A stretch of 21,363 nucleotides of DNA, taken from the NCBI GenBank assembly GCA_028291125.1, contig JAQGIN010000470.1, forward strand, positions 1 through 21,363. Direction: 5' to 3'. Below the pieces are notes generated by a model. It was not told where the DNA came from, did not search any database, and saw only the letters and a list, made by a program, of their open reading frames with translations. This stretch comes from Caulobacter sp. (GTDB taxonomy: Bacteria > Pseudomonadota > Alphaproteobacteria > Caulobacterales > Caulobacteraceae). This document shows positions 14,860 through 21,363 of this stretch, piece after piece. The number at the start of each line of letters is the position of its first letter. Position 1 is the first letter of the stretch. The position numbers and the translations under genes were made by a program.

Positions 14860-15342
14860 TTATCGCCCCCTGTGACTCGCGGCCAGCCGCACGCGCTGCT
14901 CCGGCGTCAACACCTCGGCCGCATCTGCGAGCGCTCCAAACAGGTGCTTGGACAGGCTGTCGATCTGACGCACCTGCTCGACCCGCAAGGTTTCGAGCGC
15001 GGCTCGGTCAATCGTCGGCCGTAGCAGCAGGTCATGCGTGCGGAGGTGCGCCTCCTGCAACTGCGCATGGACGGCGCCCAGGTCGGCGTGGACGCCCCCG
15101 GCGATGGTCTTCAGACGGGCCTTTTGAGCGGGCGTGCCATCCGGCAGCATCTGCGCCAGCATCTTGTCGAAATGCCTGTCCATCGCCGCTGGATCGGTCG
15201 CCCGTCCGTGTCCCGCCGTCCCATGCAGTCCGTGCAGGGAATGCCCCTCTTGGGCCAAACCTGCGCCGGCTAGGCCGACCGTAGCTCCTACCGCAGCCAG
15301 CAAGCCCGCCAGTATCCAGCGCCGTCGCGAAGTCGTGTTCAT
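14860..15342 (-). CDS. Spy/CpxP-like periplasmic stress or metal-binding protein
   Basis: 160 residues. The signal peptide ends near GLAQEG (about residue 31). A His-rich stretch follows (HSLHGLHGTAGHG), then a helical body with two LTxxQ-like motifs (GTPAQKARL and LTPEQRVRLA), the mark of Spy/CpxP/ZraP proteins. These proteins act as periplasmic chaperones or metal buffers and often feed back on a Cpx-type kinase. The position just upstream of a two-component pair on the same strand supports this. The His-rich start suggests copper or zinc binding, but this is inference. ATG 15342 is chosen, with AAGG eight bases upstream; a TTG two codons earlier is possible. Confidence 0.8.
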   Translation of the reverse strand: MNTTSRRRWILAGLLAAVGATVGLAGAGLAQEGHSLHGLHGTAGHGRATDPAAMDRHFDKMLAQMLPDGTPAQKARLKTIAGGVHADLGAVHAQLQEAHLRTHDLLLRPTIDRAALETLRVEQVRQIDSLSKHLFGALADAAEVLTPEQRVRLAASHRGR

Positions 15343-15698
15343 CGTCAAAGCCTTTCGGTGGTGAACCGCCGAAGAGACCCCCGGCCTGACCTGCTATGAC
15401 GGCTCGCCTTTGCTGAGGGATGTGCGCAGGGTTAAGTTTTGCAAAGTCGGGCGCACGGCCGCTGCATCAGGCCGTGGGGGTCTGCCGAAGCAAAGCCTTG
15501 AAGGTTGATCGCGATCCACGGGATTGGCCTGGTCTATGGCGGGCTGCGTGGGGTCGATCTTGGCAGTTTCGAGCGATCATCGACGGTCGTGTTTCCGGAG
15601 CGATCCAGGAGTCTGCTTCTGGCGCATCCTCACCGCGGCGGCAGACCGTGCGTAGGCCATTACGAAAGTCAACCGAGAGTTTAGGGGGTGTCGAATAG
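15343..15698. other. Region upstream of the Spy-like gene
   Basis: About 355 bases without a convincing gene. The two overlapping open frames on opposite strands lack ribosome binding sites and recognisable domains. The Spy-like gene promoter must lie near its right-hand 60-100 bases, around the AT-richer GTTAAGTTTTGCAAAG at 15430-15445. No clear regulator repeat was found. Confidence 0.45.
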
Positions 15699-16085
15699 TT
15701 ACGAAAGATTGTGTCCAAGCTGTTTGCAAAGGGCTTGGATGCGCGCCGCTTGGGAGGCCTCAGGTTCTAGTGCCTGGCCTACGAAAAGTGGCTTGTCCAT
15801 AACCATATCCACAGTAACCATCGCGCCTCCCGGAAGTCGTTGAATGACGTATGGGAGGTGCTTTCGGTTCCCTACAGTCACAAAGCCGCATACTGAGCTC
15901 TGGTCGGGAGCTTGCGACGCATACTCGACAGAAACGGTCCGGTCGCCAGGGTCGTGACTACGGAGTAGACTTTCACTGGTGGCTTGGAGCAACCGTTCTT
16001 CTGGTGGCCTGTTATCACAGGCGGAAAGCAGTAAGCAGCAGGCAAGCCCGAGTCGCGCGTTTGTTAGCACCGATATGCCGCGCAA
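15699..16085 (-). CDS. Hypothetical lipoprotein
   Basis: 128 residues if started at TTG 16085, which has AGGAGA six bases upstream (16092-16097). GTG 16112 would add nine residues but has no such site. The signal sequence ends in the lipobox LLSAC, followed by DNRPPEERLL. The mature part has two further Cys (SSVCGFV and ALCKQL) that could form a disulfide. The segment VCGFVTVGNRKHLPYVI resembles a short beta module seen in many small exported proteins of unknown role. I do not recognise a function. Base composition is less GC-rich than the flanking two-component and dehydrogenase genes, fitting an acquired gene. No neighbour shares its direction closely, so it is probably a single transcription unit. 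Confidence 0.65.
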   Translation of the reverse strand: MRGISVLTNARLGLACCLLLSACDNRPPEERLLQATSESLLRSHDPGDRTVSVEYASQAPDQSSVCGFVTVGNRKHLPYVIQRLPGGAMVTVDMVMDKPLFVGQALEPEASQAARIQALCKQLGHNLS

Positions 16086-16308
16086 TAGCGTTCTCCTAGG
16101 CGAGATTTTCACCCGATGCGATAGGGTGGCAAGGCTCGATCACCTTAGCAAGAATACCGGTCTTGTCTTCGAGTCAGCAACCTCACCGTAAAAGGCCCTC
16201 CACGGAGTTGGCGCTCGACGTCTAAGTAGTAGGGTCCTTATCCGTCGCCTTATTCGGGATCGTTCTCATGGGGAGAGGCAATCGCCCGTCTTCTATGCGG
16301 CGACCGGC

Positions 16309-16689
16309 GTGGCTCAGGAGGAATCGCCTTGGATCTTCCGGCTGGCAACGCCCGCCGGAAAGGTGATCCGCGCGGCGGTGTGGAACGGGCGACGTGACTA
16401 TGCCCACGAGTTTTCGCCAGAGATCACGCGCTGGGTCGGGGGCGACAGGATCGCCATCGTCCAGGTCGACAGCCCGGTCGGAGTGAACCGTCGCTCCTCG
16501 CTCGATCTGACGCACTGGCTGGCCAAGGATTTTGATGGCGTCATCCATTGGGCGCGGGACACGGAGACCTTTCAGTCGATCCTCAAATCCTTCGTCCGGC
16601 TCGATCTGGAATCGGTCAGCCCGCCGGAGCTTCCCGAAGGCTGGGATCCGGAGGTCGTGATCCTGGCGGCGAATGGGGATCAGGCATGA
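16309..16689 (+). CDS. Hypothetical protein, possibly 5'-truncated
   Basis: 126 residues from GTG 16309. I do not recognise the family. It is an acidic alpha/beta-looking protein (WIFRLATPAGKVIRAAVWNG; GGDRIAIVQVDSPVG; HWARDTETFQSILKSFVRLD). The frame stays open and protein-like upstream to 16192 (for example SPVFYAATG just before the GTG), but it contains no ATG, GTG or TTG. The GTG has no ribosome binding site. A lost or decayed 5' end is therefore plausible. It converges with the yhaV gene across a 36-base gap. Coding character comes from the strong third-position GC bias along the frame. Confidence 0.5.
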   Translation: MAQEESPWIFRLATPAGKVIRAAVWNGRRDYAHEFSPEITRWVGGDRIAIVQVDSPVGVNRRSSLDLTHWLAKDFDGVIHWARDTETFQSILKSFVRLDLESVSPPELPEGWDPEVVILAANGDQA

Positions 16690-16725
16690 CGATGGCCTAG
16701 CGCAAGCACGCCGTCACTGAACACG

Positions 16726-17217
16726 TCACGGGTTGTCGGGCGAAGCGCTGTCCAGCCGTTCAACCGCGGCCGGCGCGGACGCTGCCTCGTACAACGCGGC
16801 CCAATCGTCAGGCGGATTGCCGTCATCCAGCATTCCCTTGAAAACCTTGTAGGCATCGGTCTTCGCGCCATAGGTTCGCAGGGAGTTTTCGTCGTTCACC
16901 CAGGCGAAGATGATGACCTTGCTCGCGCTGCTGTACCGAAAGAAGAGCCTGAAACGGCCATTCCCGAACTTGGCGCGGAACCAGTGTTTACGATTGTCGC
17001 CGAGGGTCGAGCCTTGCCGGTAGGTGGCGGCAGTCGGGTCAGACGGGACCGTCTTGTGAACAAGCTGAACCAACGCCGCGAGCAGCTTGGCGTCAGCGGA
17101 CTTCTGATAGTCCCTCGGCTTCTTCGCTTTCAGCGCGTCGACCGCTTCGATCAGCTTTTCCCACTGGTCGAGAAAGAGAGGGTGGGCGAGCACGGTCCAG
17201 CCATTGATAGTCAGCAT
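16726..17217 (-). CDS. yhaV: YhaV-type mRNA interferase toxin
   Basis: 163 residues, close to E. coli YhaV. The start MLTINGWTVLAHPLFLDQWE is diagnostic, and the core GDNRKHWFRAKFGNGRFRLF is followed by RYSSASKVIIFAWVNDENSL and RTYGAKTDAYKVFKGMLDDG. The family is RelE-fold ribosome-dependent RNase toxins neutralised by PrlF. The C-terminal tail (AASAPAAVERLDSASPDNP) is longer and looser than usual. The start lies two bases after the prlF stop, so the two genes form one operon. Confidence 0.92.
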   Translation of the reverse strand: MLTINGWTVLAHPLFLDQWEKLIEAVDALKAKKPRDYQKSADAKLLAALVQLVHKTVPSDPTAATYRQGSTLGDNRKHWFRAKFGNGRFRLFFRYSSASKVIIFAWVNDENSLRTYGAKTDAYKVFKGMLDDGNPPDDWAALYEAASAPAAVERLDSASPDNP

Positions 17218-17219
17218 GG

Positions 17220-17555
17220 CTAGATCGCGACGTCCCCCTCGATCTCGGCATCGAGATCGACCGTCATGCCCTCTGTCAGGGCCATAGCCCGATCAAGCAG
17301 GGCCTTGGGGAAAGATACGACCGACGTCTCGGGATGCTTGGCCATATCCTGCGCGAGAAATTCGAGAAAACGCCCGATCACAGGGTCGGCGGTTTCTTCA
17401 ATCTCCGCCTTCTGGAGATAGACGCGTCGCTGGTCATCGACGACAAAGGCAATGCGGCCGCCGTAGTCAACGCCGAGAGCCTGCCGAACCGACTTAGGCA
17501 CAGTGGTCTGTCCCTTGGCGGTAATGGTGCTCTCTTCTTTCAGTAACGCTCCCAT
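17220..17555 (-). CDS. prlF: PrlF (SohA)-type AbrB-fold antitoxin
   Basis: 111 residues, the same length as E. coli PrlF. The N-terminal swapped-hairpin AbrB/SpoVT domain shows ESTITAKGQTTVPKSVRQAL followed by GGRIAFVVDD, which binds DNA. The C-terminal half (DPVIGRFLEFLAQDMAKHPE and after) would clamp the YhaV toxin. The ATG at 17555 has GGGAGG six bases upstream (17562-17567). The antitoxin comes first, then the toxin, as in prlF-yhaV of enterobacteria. The pair normally represses its own promoter; a palindrome overlying the promoter is seen upstream. Confidence 0.92.
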   Translation of the reverse strand: MGALLKEESTITAKGQTTVPKSVRQALGVDYGGRIAFVVDDQRRVYLQKAEIEETADPVIGRFLEFLAQDMAKHPETSVVSFPKALLDRAMALTEGMTVDLDAEIEGDVAI

Positions 17556-17584
17556 GGCGGGCCTCCCAAAAATCGGTCAATCAA

Positions 17585-17613
17585 AACGTAAGGAATAATC
17601 CTTACCCTGTCAA
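17585..17613 (-). promoter_or_regulatory. prlF-yhaV promoter with palindromic operator
   Basis: Minus strand: perfect -35 TTGACA (17608-17613), a 17-base spacer, then a weak -10 TACGTT (17585-17590). The spacer and -10 contain GTAAGGA-TTAT-TCCTTAC (17588-17605), a perfect 7-bp inverted repeat, placed where a repressor would block RNA polymerase. The PrlF-YhaV complex is the expected ligand. The same 106-base gap must hold the promoter of the divergent FRG gene. Confidence 0.65.
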
Positions 17614-17661
17614 GGGCGCCGTTTCTTGGATACCAGGGACCGCGAGCGTGCAGGAGGTGGA

Positions 17662-19044
17662 ATGGAGACGGTCGAATGCCAGACGCCCGAGGAGCTGGAA
17701 TCGTTCTTCGATGGCTTGGCGCCTGGTGTCCTGTTTCGCGGACAGACTAAAGAATATCTGCGCGCAGACGGTGGCCCCGATATTCGCACCAGCTTTAATC
17801 GGCACGGGTGCATACCGGCGCGGATGCTGAAGTGGTGGCATTATTCGCGCGCCATCCTGTCCACCTACGTCAAAGCGTTCGACGGCCTCACCGATCTGGC
17901 GACGGATCAGGCGATCTTGCAGCACTATGGCTGGCGATCCTTCTTTCTGGATGCGACGGCCGACGCGGGCGTGGCCTGCTGGTTTGCGGCCAACAGCTAC
18001 CGAACCGAGCCCTGCGGTGAGATGATCGAGGATTGTTTCGAGGATCCGCTGTTCGTGGTCCGGCAACGCGCCTGGTATGATCCGGCGGATGATCGGGGCT
18101 GTGTCTACGTACTCAGCCGCAAGGCCTTGCGCGCACGCGACCTTCAGACGGTCGACTTGGTCGAGATCACGACCGCCTCCGGGCGCCATCGCTGCCTGGC
18201 GCAGTCCGCGTTCATGGTGGGGCCTTTGAATGGGCAGTTGCACGACGACTGCATCGTGACGCGGGTTTTCGCGTCTTCGTCAGTCTTTCGAGCCTACGCG
18301 GCGAAATTCCCGGAACTCACCTGCGAGGGGCTATTCCCCGGACCGGCCGTGGACCCGGTCATGGCGGCGCTGTTGTCGATCCCTTGGGTGAAGCGGGAGG
18401 TCGATGACGAGGGCGTCGGCATCGACTTCTTTGATCGCGGCCTGCCGCTTCCCGAATATGAGACGAAGGACATCCGTCGAATGGGGCAGACGACGGCCTA
18501 CTATCGGCGGTTCTGGCTGGCCGATGCGGCGAAGCCCGAGACGCTGCTGGCCGAAACGACGTTTTACCTAACGGATGAAACGACCTTCCACGGTGTGGCC
18601 TCCGGCGATTTGGTCTTCCCGAACCTGACCCGACTTCTGCGCGAGCGCAAAAGCGTCGCGCTGGAGATCGACGGATTAGTTCGGCATCCCTACGCCGCCA
18701 GCTCGGGCCAGTATGGCAAGGGCATCTATCTGGAGGCGCATGACGACGGCACGGTGTTTTTGACTGAACTGGCGGTCGATCATTTCGGCGCCCGCCCCGG
18801 TGGGTTCGGCATTACTCGTGGGTGCTATTTCCGGGTTGATGACGCGTTCCGCTGGCATCGCGTCGATCACCCCGAGCAGTGCGACTGCGGCCGAGAGGCG
18901 CATCACGCCCATCACCTCGTCGTCGCTGAGCATTTCGAACAGGCCTTGAAAGGTCGCGAGTTCTCCCAGATCCGCGAACGCGTATTTGCCACCGCCGACG
19001 TGGACTCCACGTCCGATCCCCTGGCGTTGGAATGGATGGACTGA
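17662..19044 (+). CDS. FRG-domain protein with C-terminal Cys/His cluster
   Basis: 460 residues. The ATG at 17662 has AGGAGG four bases upstream; a TTG at 17626 is less likely. The N-terminal domain (about 20-115) looks like a divergent FRG domain: LFRGQ at 24-28, and later ILQHYGWRSFFLDATADAGV followed by ACWFAAN at about 85-111, where the usual form is HYGxPTRLLDWT and AlyFA. The Arg-Gly-Gln, His-Tyr-Gly and Asp are kept; the TRLLDW core is altered. The remaining 340 residues are unrecognised and end with HPEQCDCGREAHHAHH (about 403-418: C407, C409, H414, H415, H417, H418), a possible metal site. FRG proteins are often found in variable, defence-like regions, but their biochemical role is not settled. 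It is divergent from prlF-yhaV. Confidence 0.7.
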   Translation: METVECQTPEELESFFDGLAPGVLFRGQTKEYLRADGGPDIRTSFNRHGCIPARMLKWWHYSRAILSTYVKAFDGLTDLATDQAILQHYGWRSFFLDATADAGVACWFAANSYRTEPCGEMIEDCFEDPLFVVRQRAWYDPADDRGCVYVLSRKALRARDLQTVDLVEITTASGRHRCLAQSAFMVGPLNGQLHDDCIVTRVFASSSVFRAYAAKFPELTCEGLFPGPAVDPVMAALLSIPWVKREVDDEGVGIDFFDRGLPLPEYETKDIRRMGQTTAYYRRFWLADAAKPETLLAETTFYLTDETTFHGVASGDLVFPNLTRLLRERKSVALEIDGLVRHPYAASSGQYGKGIYLEAHDDGTVFLTELAVDHFGARPGGFGITRGCYFRVDDAFRWHRVDHPEQCDCGREAHHAHHLVVAEHFEQALKGREFSQIRERVFATADVDSTSDPLALEWMD

Positions 19045-19082
19045 GACGCCGGAAGGCGGACGTCTCCGCGGGCTCAACGGGC

Positions 19083-19625
19083 CTATTTGACTGACTTCAT
19101 GATGCTCAAGGCGACCGAGAGGCTCAGGCCCATGTCCAGGCACAGCTTGAAGAACTCTTCTGAAGCCTGATGAGCCTCCAGACCGTACTGACGCACGAGT
19201 TTGCTGGCGTGCTTCCCAAGCGGGATGGCGTCGCTGAGGGAGACCCACTCCGGATTCCCGGCTTGTTTTTCGAAATCGAGAATAAGCGCATCCGGCAATT
19301 CGGCGCCGAGCAATATGTACCGAAGGTGCTTGATGAAATGCGGGTGCGTATAGATGTCATCGCCCAAGCAGTCATTGCGCTCGAAGCCGCCCTTCCTGGA
19401 CGCTTTGATGCGGCCGGGATTGTATTCGATATCGTTCCAGTAACGGAGTCTCTGAGGCGGCACGCCGTCTCGCTCGCTGAGCGAGGCTAGGAGGGCGAGA
19501 ATTGGCTTGGCGTTGGCGTTGTATGCGGCGTGAGCTTCATCGTGATTGCGATGAGACAGGCGCAGGTCGATCTTGGAGACCAGCGCTTCTTCAGCCTCGG
19601 TTAGCGCGATGCGATACTTTTCCAT
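19083..19625 (-). CDS. Conserved hypothetical protein, 180 residues
   Basis: ATG 19625 with AAAGGA about six bases upstream. I recall similar hypothetical proteins in other bacteria but no assigned function. It is soluble, mostly helical, with no signal or membrane segment. Notable parts are VPPQRLRYWNDIEYNPGRIK (about 55-74), ASRKGGFERNDCLGDDIYTH followed by PHFIKHLRYILLG (about 75-107), and ASEEFFKLCLDMGLSLSVAL (about 154-173). The many conserved-looking aromatic, His and Asp residues in the centre suggest an active or binding site. It converges with the FRG gene across a 38-base gap. GC content appears lower than in flanking housekeeping-like genes, which suggests transfer. Confidence 0.7.
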   Translation of the reverse strand: MEKYRIALTEAEEALVSKIDLRLSHRNHDEAHAAYNANAKPILALLASLSERDGVPPQRLRYWNDIEYNPGRIKASRKGGFERNDCLGDDIYTHPHFIKHLRYILLGAELPDALILDFEKQAGNPEWVSLSDAIPLGKHASKLVRQYGLEAHQASEEFFKLCLDMGLSLSVALSIMKSVK

Positions 19626-19709
19626 GCGATCCTTTCATCGGTCTTCAGCCGGGGACAAACCATGCTGCCCAAAGCTGGCAGCGGAACGGGCGATGCAGGC
19701 GCCCGCATG

Positions 19710-19901
19710 TCACAGAGTCACGAGGTCGACGGGGTAGAACAACTCCACCGGCCCAAGCACGTGCCCGTCCTTGAGAAGGCTGGCGCCGCTGTAGCCGGTT
19801 GCGACCTGATCCAGCAGACGCAATTCATTGACCGCTGCCGGACCTACCTTCGGCTGCTGAAGCTCCGTCGCCGGACTATTGGGCGTGAGTATCCCCCAAC
19901 C
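19710..19901 (-). pseudogene. Possible gene fragment downstream of the SnoaL-like gene
   Basis: An open frame of 63 codons with coding-like third-position GC bias (for example PAAVNELRLLDQVATGYSGA, then SLLKDGHVLGPVELFYPVDL). There is no ATG or GTG start near its 5' end and no ribosome binding site; it opens right after the SnoaL-like gene stop. It may be the 3' remnant of a gene whose start was lost. I do not recognise the family. Confidence 0.3.
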
Positions 19902-19905
19902 CTAT

Positions 19906-20307
19906 TCAGGCCGGGAACCGGTCGCCGAACATCGCCCGCCCGCTTTTTGACTCCGCTTCGGTCGCCTCGTCCTGAAGCACGTCCCAATGCTCGGCAAGGC
20001 GTCCGTTCTCGATCCTGACCACGTCGGCCGCTATCCAGGCGACGGGACCGCCGTGGCCTGTGAAGCGGCCGTGGACAATGACGTAGTCGCCTTCAGCCAC
20101 GATGAGCTGGTGTTCGTAGCGCAGCGTAGCAGGGGTGTTGCGGATAAGGTTGAACAAGCCATCGCGGCCGGGTTCGATGTGAGCGCTGTGCTGGATGTAG
20201 CTGTCCGACCAGAAGCGGGTTGCCGCTCCGTAGTCGCGCTTGTTGAACAGCGCATCGAACGCCCCCAGCACGAGCGTCTTGTTCTGTTCTGGGGTGGTCC
20301 TGGTCAT
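19906..20307 (-). CDS. SnoaL-like (NTF2-fold) protein
   Basis: 133 residues. The ATG at 20307 has GGAGAA six bases upstream. The pattern is typical of the SnoaL/NTF2-like superfamily: an N-terminal helix NKTLVLGAFDALFNKRDYGA, then FWSDSYIQHSAHIEPGRDGL, YEHQLIVAEGDYVIVHGRFTG and the C-terminal strand DVVRIENGRLAEHWDVLQDE. Members include polyketide cyclases, isomerases and many uncharacterised proteins. His 35 and His 38 in the cavity region and the conserved EHWDV are present. It lies 44 bases after the short-chain dehydrogenase gene on the same strand and is probably in the same operon; the substrate is unknown. Confidence 0.87.
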   Translation of the reverse strand: MTRTTPEQNKTLVLGAFDALFNKRDYGAATRFWSDSYIQHSAHIEPGRDGLFNLIRNTPATLRYEHQLIVAEGDYVIVHGRFTGHGGPVAWIAADVVRIENGRLAEHWDVLQDEATEAESKSGRAMFGDRFPA

Positions 20308-20351
20308 GCTGTTCTCCGTTCGGGCATCTACCCCTTGGTGAGTTGAGGACT

Positions 20352-21098
20352 TCAGAGCCTCGAGCCGCCGTCGACCCGGACGGTGTCGCCGGTGATCCAG
20401 CGCGCGTCGTCCGAGGCGAGAAAGGCGACGACAGCTCCGATATCGTCCGGCTGGGCGATGCGCTTCAGCGCCTGGATGCTGAGCGTGAACACGCGTCCTG
20501 CGTCCGTCTTGGTGAAGTTCGACATCTCGGTCGCCACCGCGCCTGGCGCCACGGCGTTGACGCGGACGCCACGCTCGCCGAGGGCGGCGGCGAAATGCCT
20601 TACGATCGTGTCGATCGCGCCCTTGGTCGCCGCATAGGCCGACGTCGTGCCGATGGCGGCATGGGCTCCCAGCGACGAGACGAGCACGATGCTGCTGTCT
20701 TTGCACATGATGGGCAGCAGCTGCTGGACCAGGAAGAACGGCGCGCGGACGTTGACCGCAAAGAGCCTGTCGAAATCCTCGACCGTCGTCTCCTCGATGG
20801 TCGCCGACTTCGAGATACCGGCATTCGCGACGAGGATATCGAGCCGGTCACCGACGACGGCGCGGACCTGCCTGGCGAGCTTGTGGGGCCCGTCCGGCGC
20901 GGAAAGATCCGCGGCGACGGCGTCAGCGCGACCGCCGCCCTTGCGGATCTCGGCGACGACGGCTTCGGCCTCCTTCGCGCCGCTGCTGTAGTGGACCAGA
21001 ACCTGCGCGCCCATGCCGGCGAGGGCCAGGGCGCTGGCGCGGCCCAGCCCCCGCGAGGCGCCGGTGACGAGCGCGGTCTTTCCGGAAAGGTTCGTCAT
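20352..21098 (-). CDS. Short-chain dehydrogenase/reductase (classical SDR)
   Basis: 248 residues. The Rossmann motif TGASRGLG (about 12-19), NAG (about 92-94), catalytic Ser in VLVSSLGAHAAIG, and YAATK with the catalytic Tyr and Lys are all present. PGAVATEMSNF follows, and the C-terminal DTVRVDGGSRL is the usual classical-SDR ending. Such enzymes use NAD(P)H to reduce or oxidise carbonyl/alcohol groups; FabG-like proteins look the same, so the substrate stays open. ATG 21098 (MTNLSGKTALVTG) with AAGGA upstream is chosen over the longer frame to 21164, which adds 22 unlikely residues. The order hydrolase-SDR-SnoaL on one strand suggests a small catabolic or detoxification operon. Confidence 0.93.
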   Translation of the reverse strand: MTNLSGKTALVTGASRGLGRASALALAGMGAQVLVHYSSGAKEAEAVVAEIRKGGGRADAVAADLSAPDGPHKLARQVRAVVGDRLDILVANAGISKSATIEETTVEDFDRLFAVNVRAPFFLVQQLLPIMCKDSSIVLVSSLGAHAAIGTTSAYAATKGAIDTIVRHFAAALGERGVRVNAVAPGAVATEMSNFTKTDAGRVFTLSIQALKRIAQPDDIGAVVAFLASDDARWITGDTVRVDGGSRL

Positions 21099-21179
21099 AT
21101 CGAATGTCCTTGTCGGCGACCCGTCAGGGCTTGTCCTCAGCCCGCCGCCGAGCGTTCGCTTCACTGGTGTGAGGCATGC

Positions 21180-21363
21180 TCACCCCGGCGAGTACTCACC
21201 GCCCTGTTCGCCGAGGAACAGCGAGGCGTGCCGGACGAACAGCTCGGGGTACTGGTGGTGCGCGCCGTGATTGGAGTCGGGGTAGATGATCAGCTGCGCA
21301 TACGGCATGTTCTGCTGCATGATGAAAGAGTTCACCGTGGGTATGTTCACGTCGTTACTGCCG
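21180..21363 (-). CDS. Alpha/beta hydrolase, C-terminal end only (5' part outside window)
   Basis: The last 60 or so residues are visible. GSNDVNIPTVNSFIMQQNMP is followed by YAQLIIYPDSNHGAHHQYPE and LFVRHASLFLGE. The strand AQLIIYP, the SNHG with the catalytic His, and the final helix F-x7-FL are the standard end of an alpha/beta hydrolase; the Asp of the triad would be in NDVN. It lies 81 bases upstream of the SDR gene, same strand. The nucleophile region is outside the window, so esterase, lipase or haloperoxidase-like activity cannot be told apart. Confidence 0.8.
   Translation of the reverse strand, partial: GSNDVNIPTVNSFIMQQNMPYAQLIIYPDSNHGAHHQYPELFVRHASLFLGEQGGEYSPG

Noticed and set aside
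15420..15718. Overlapping 83-92 codon frames on both strands, checked as IS remnant or gene
   Set aside because: No start signal, no domain, and neither strand is favoured by codon use.
19662..20018. 118-codon plus-strand frame
   Set aside because: It overlaps the end of the SnoaL-like gene and the fragment on the other strand; composition is not coding-like and no ribosome binding site is present.
1..21363. tRNA, rRNA, CRISPR array, or complete insertion sequence
   Set aside because: No cloverleaf or rRNA-like stretch, no regularly spaced repeats, and no transposase or integrase gene was recognised.

Overview
The window looks like chromosome (or a large integrated element) of a GC-rich alphaproteobacterium, most likely of the Caulobacter/Phenylobacterium group. 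The grounds are very high GC, a virB operon of the alphaproteobacterial type, a large TonB-dependent receptor, and a promoter at 7031-7059 that fits the Caulobacter housekeeping consensus. The species is inferred, not proven. No rRNA, tRNA or CRISPR array was seen.

Layout. (1) 1-6268, minus strand: a compact type IV secretion operon in the order virB1-B2-B3-B4-B5-eexN-like-B6-B7-B8. It runs off the left edge, so virB9, B10, B11 and any coupling protein or relaxase are outside. Most junctions are ATGA overlaps. A LuxR-type DNA-binding protein (6358-6675) lies directly upstream on the same strand, and a 13-codon leader ORF with a near-perfect ribosome binding site overlaps the virB1 start. (2) 6676-7066: an intergenic region holding a perfect 20-bp palindrome and a pentanucleotide tandem repeat. 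(3) 7067-7751, plus strand: a toxin-first toxin-antitoxin pair (RelE-like toxin and Xre/HTH antitoxin) with its own operator, probably leaderless. (4) 7832-12577: a secreted phosphocholine-type phospholipase C and a TonB-dependent receptor, divergently transcribed. Pho-box-like repeats face each gene, which suggests a phosphate-scavenging pair. (5) 12972-15342, minus strand: a Spy/CpxP-like periplasmic protein, an OmpR-family response regulator and a histidine kinase, a small envelope or metal stress module. (6) 15699-19901: accessory genes, several of visibly lower GC: a lipoprotein, a possibly 5'-truncated hypothetical gene, a PrlF-YhaV toxin-antitoxin pair, a divergent FRG-domain protein with a C-terminal Cys/His cluster, an unrecognised 180-residue protein and a gene fragment. 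(7) 19906-21363, minus strand: a small catabolic or detoxification operon of alpha/beta hydrolase (partial), short-chain dehydrogenase and SnoaL-like protein.

How they work together. The left third is a conjugation-type secretion apparatus with a probable surface-exclusion lipoprotein and a resident regulator. The toxin-antitoxin pair beside it could stabilise the element. The middle is host physiology (phosphate and envelope). The right-hand accessory block, PrlF-YhaV back to back with the FRG protein across a shared 106-bp promoter region holding a palindromic operator, is the best candidate for an undescribed defence or stress system, though this rests on context alone.
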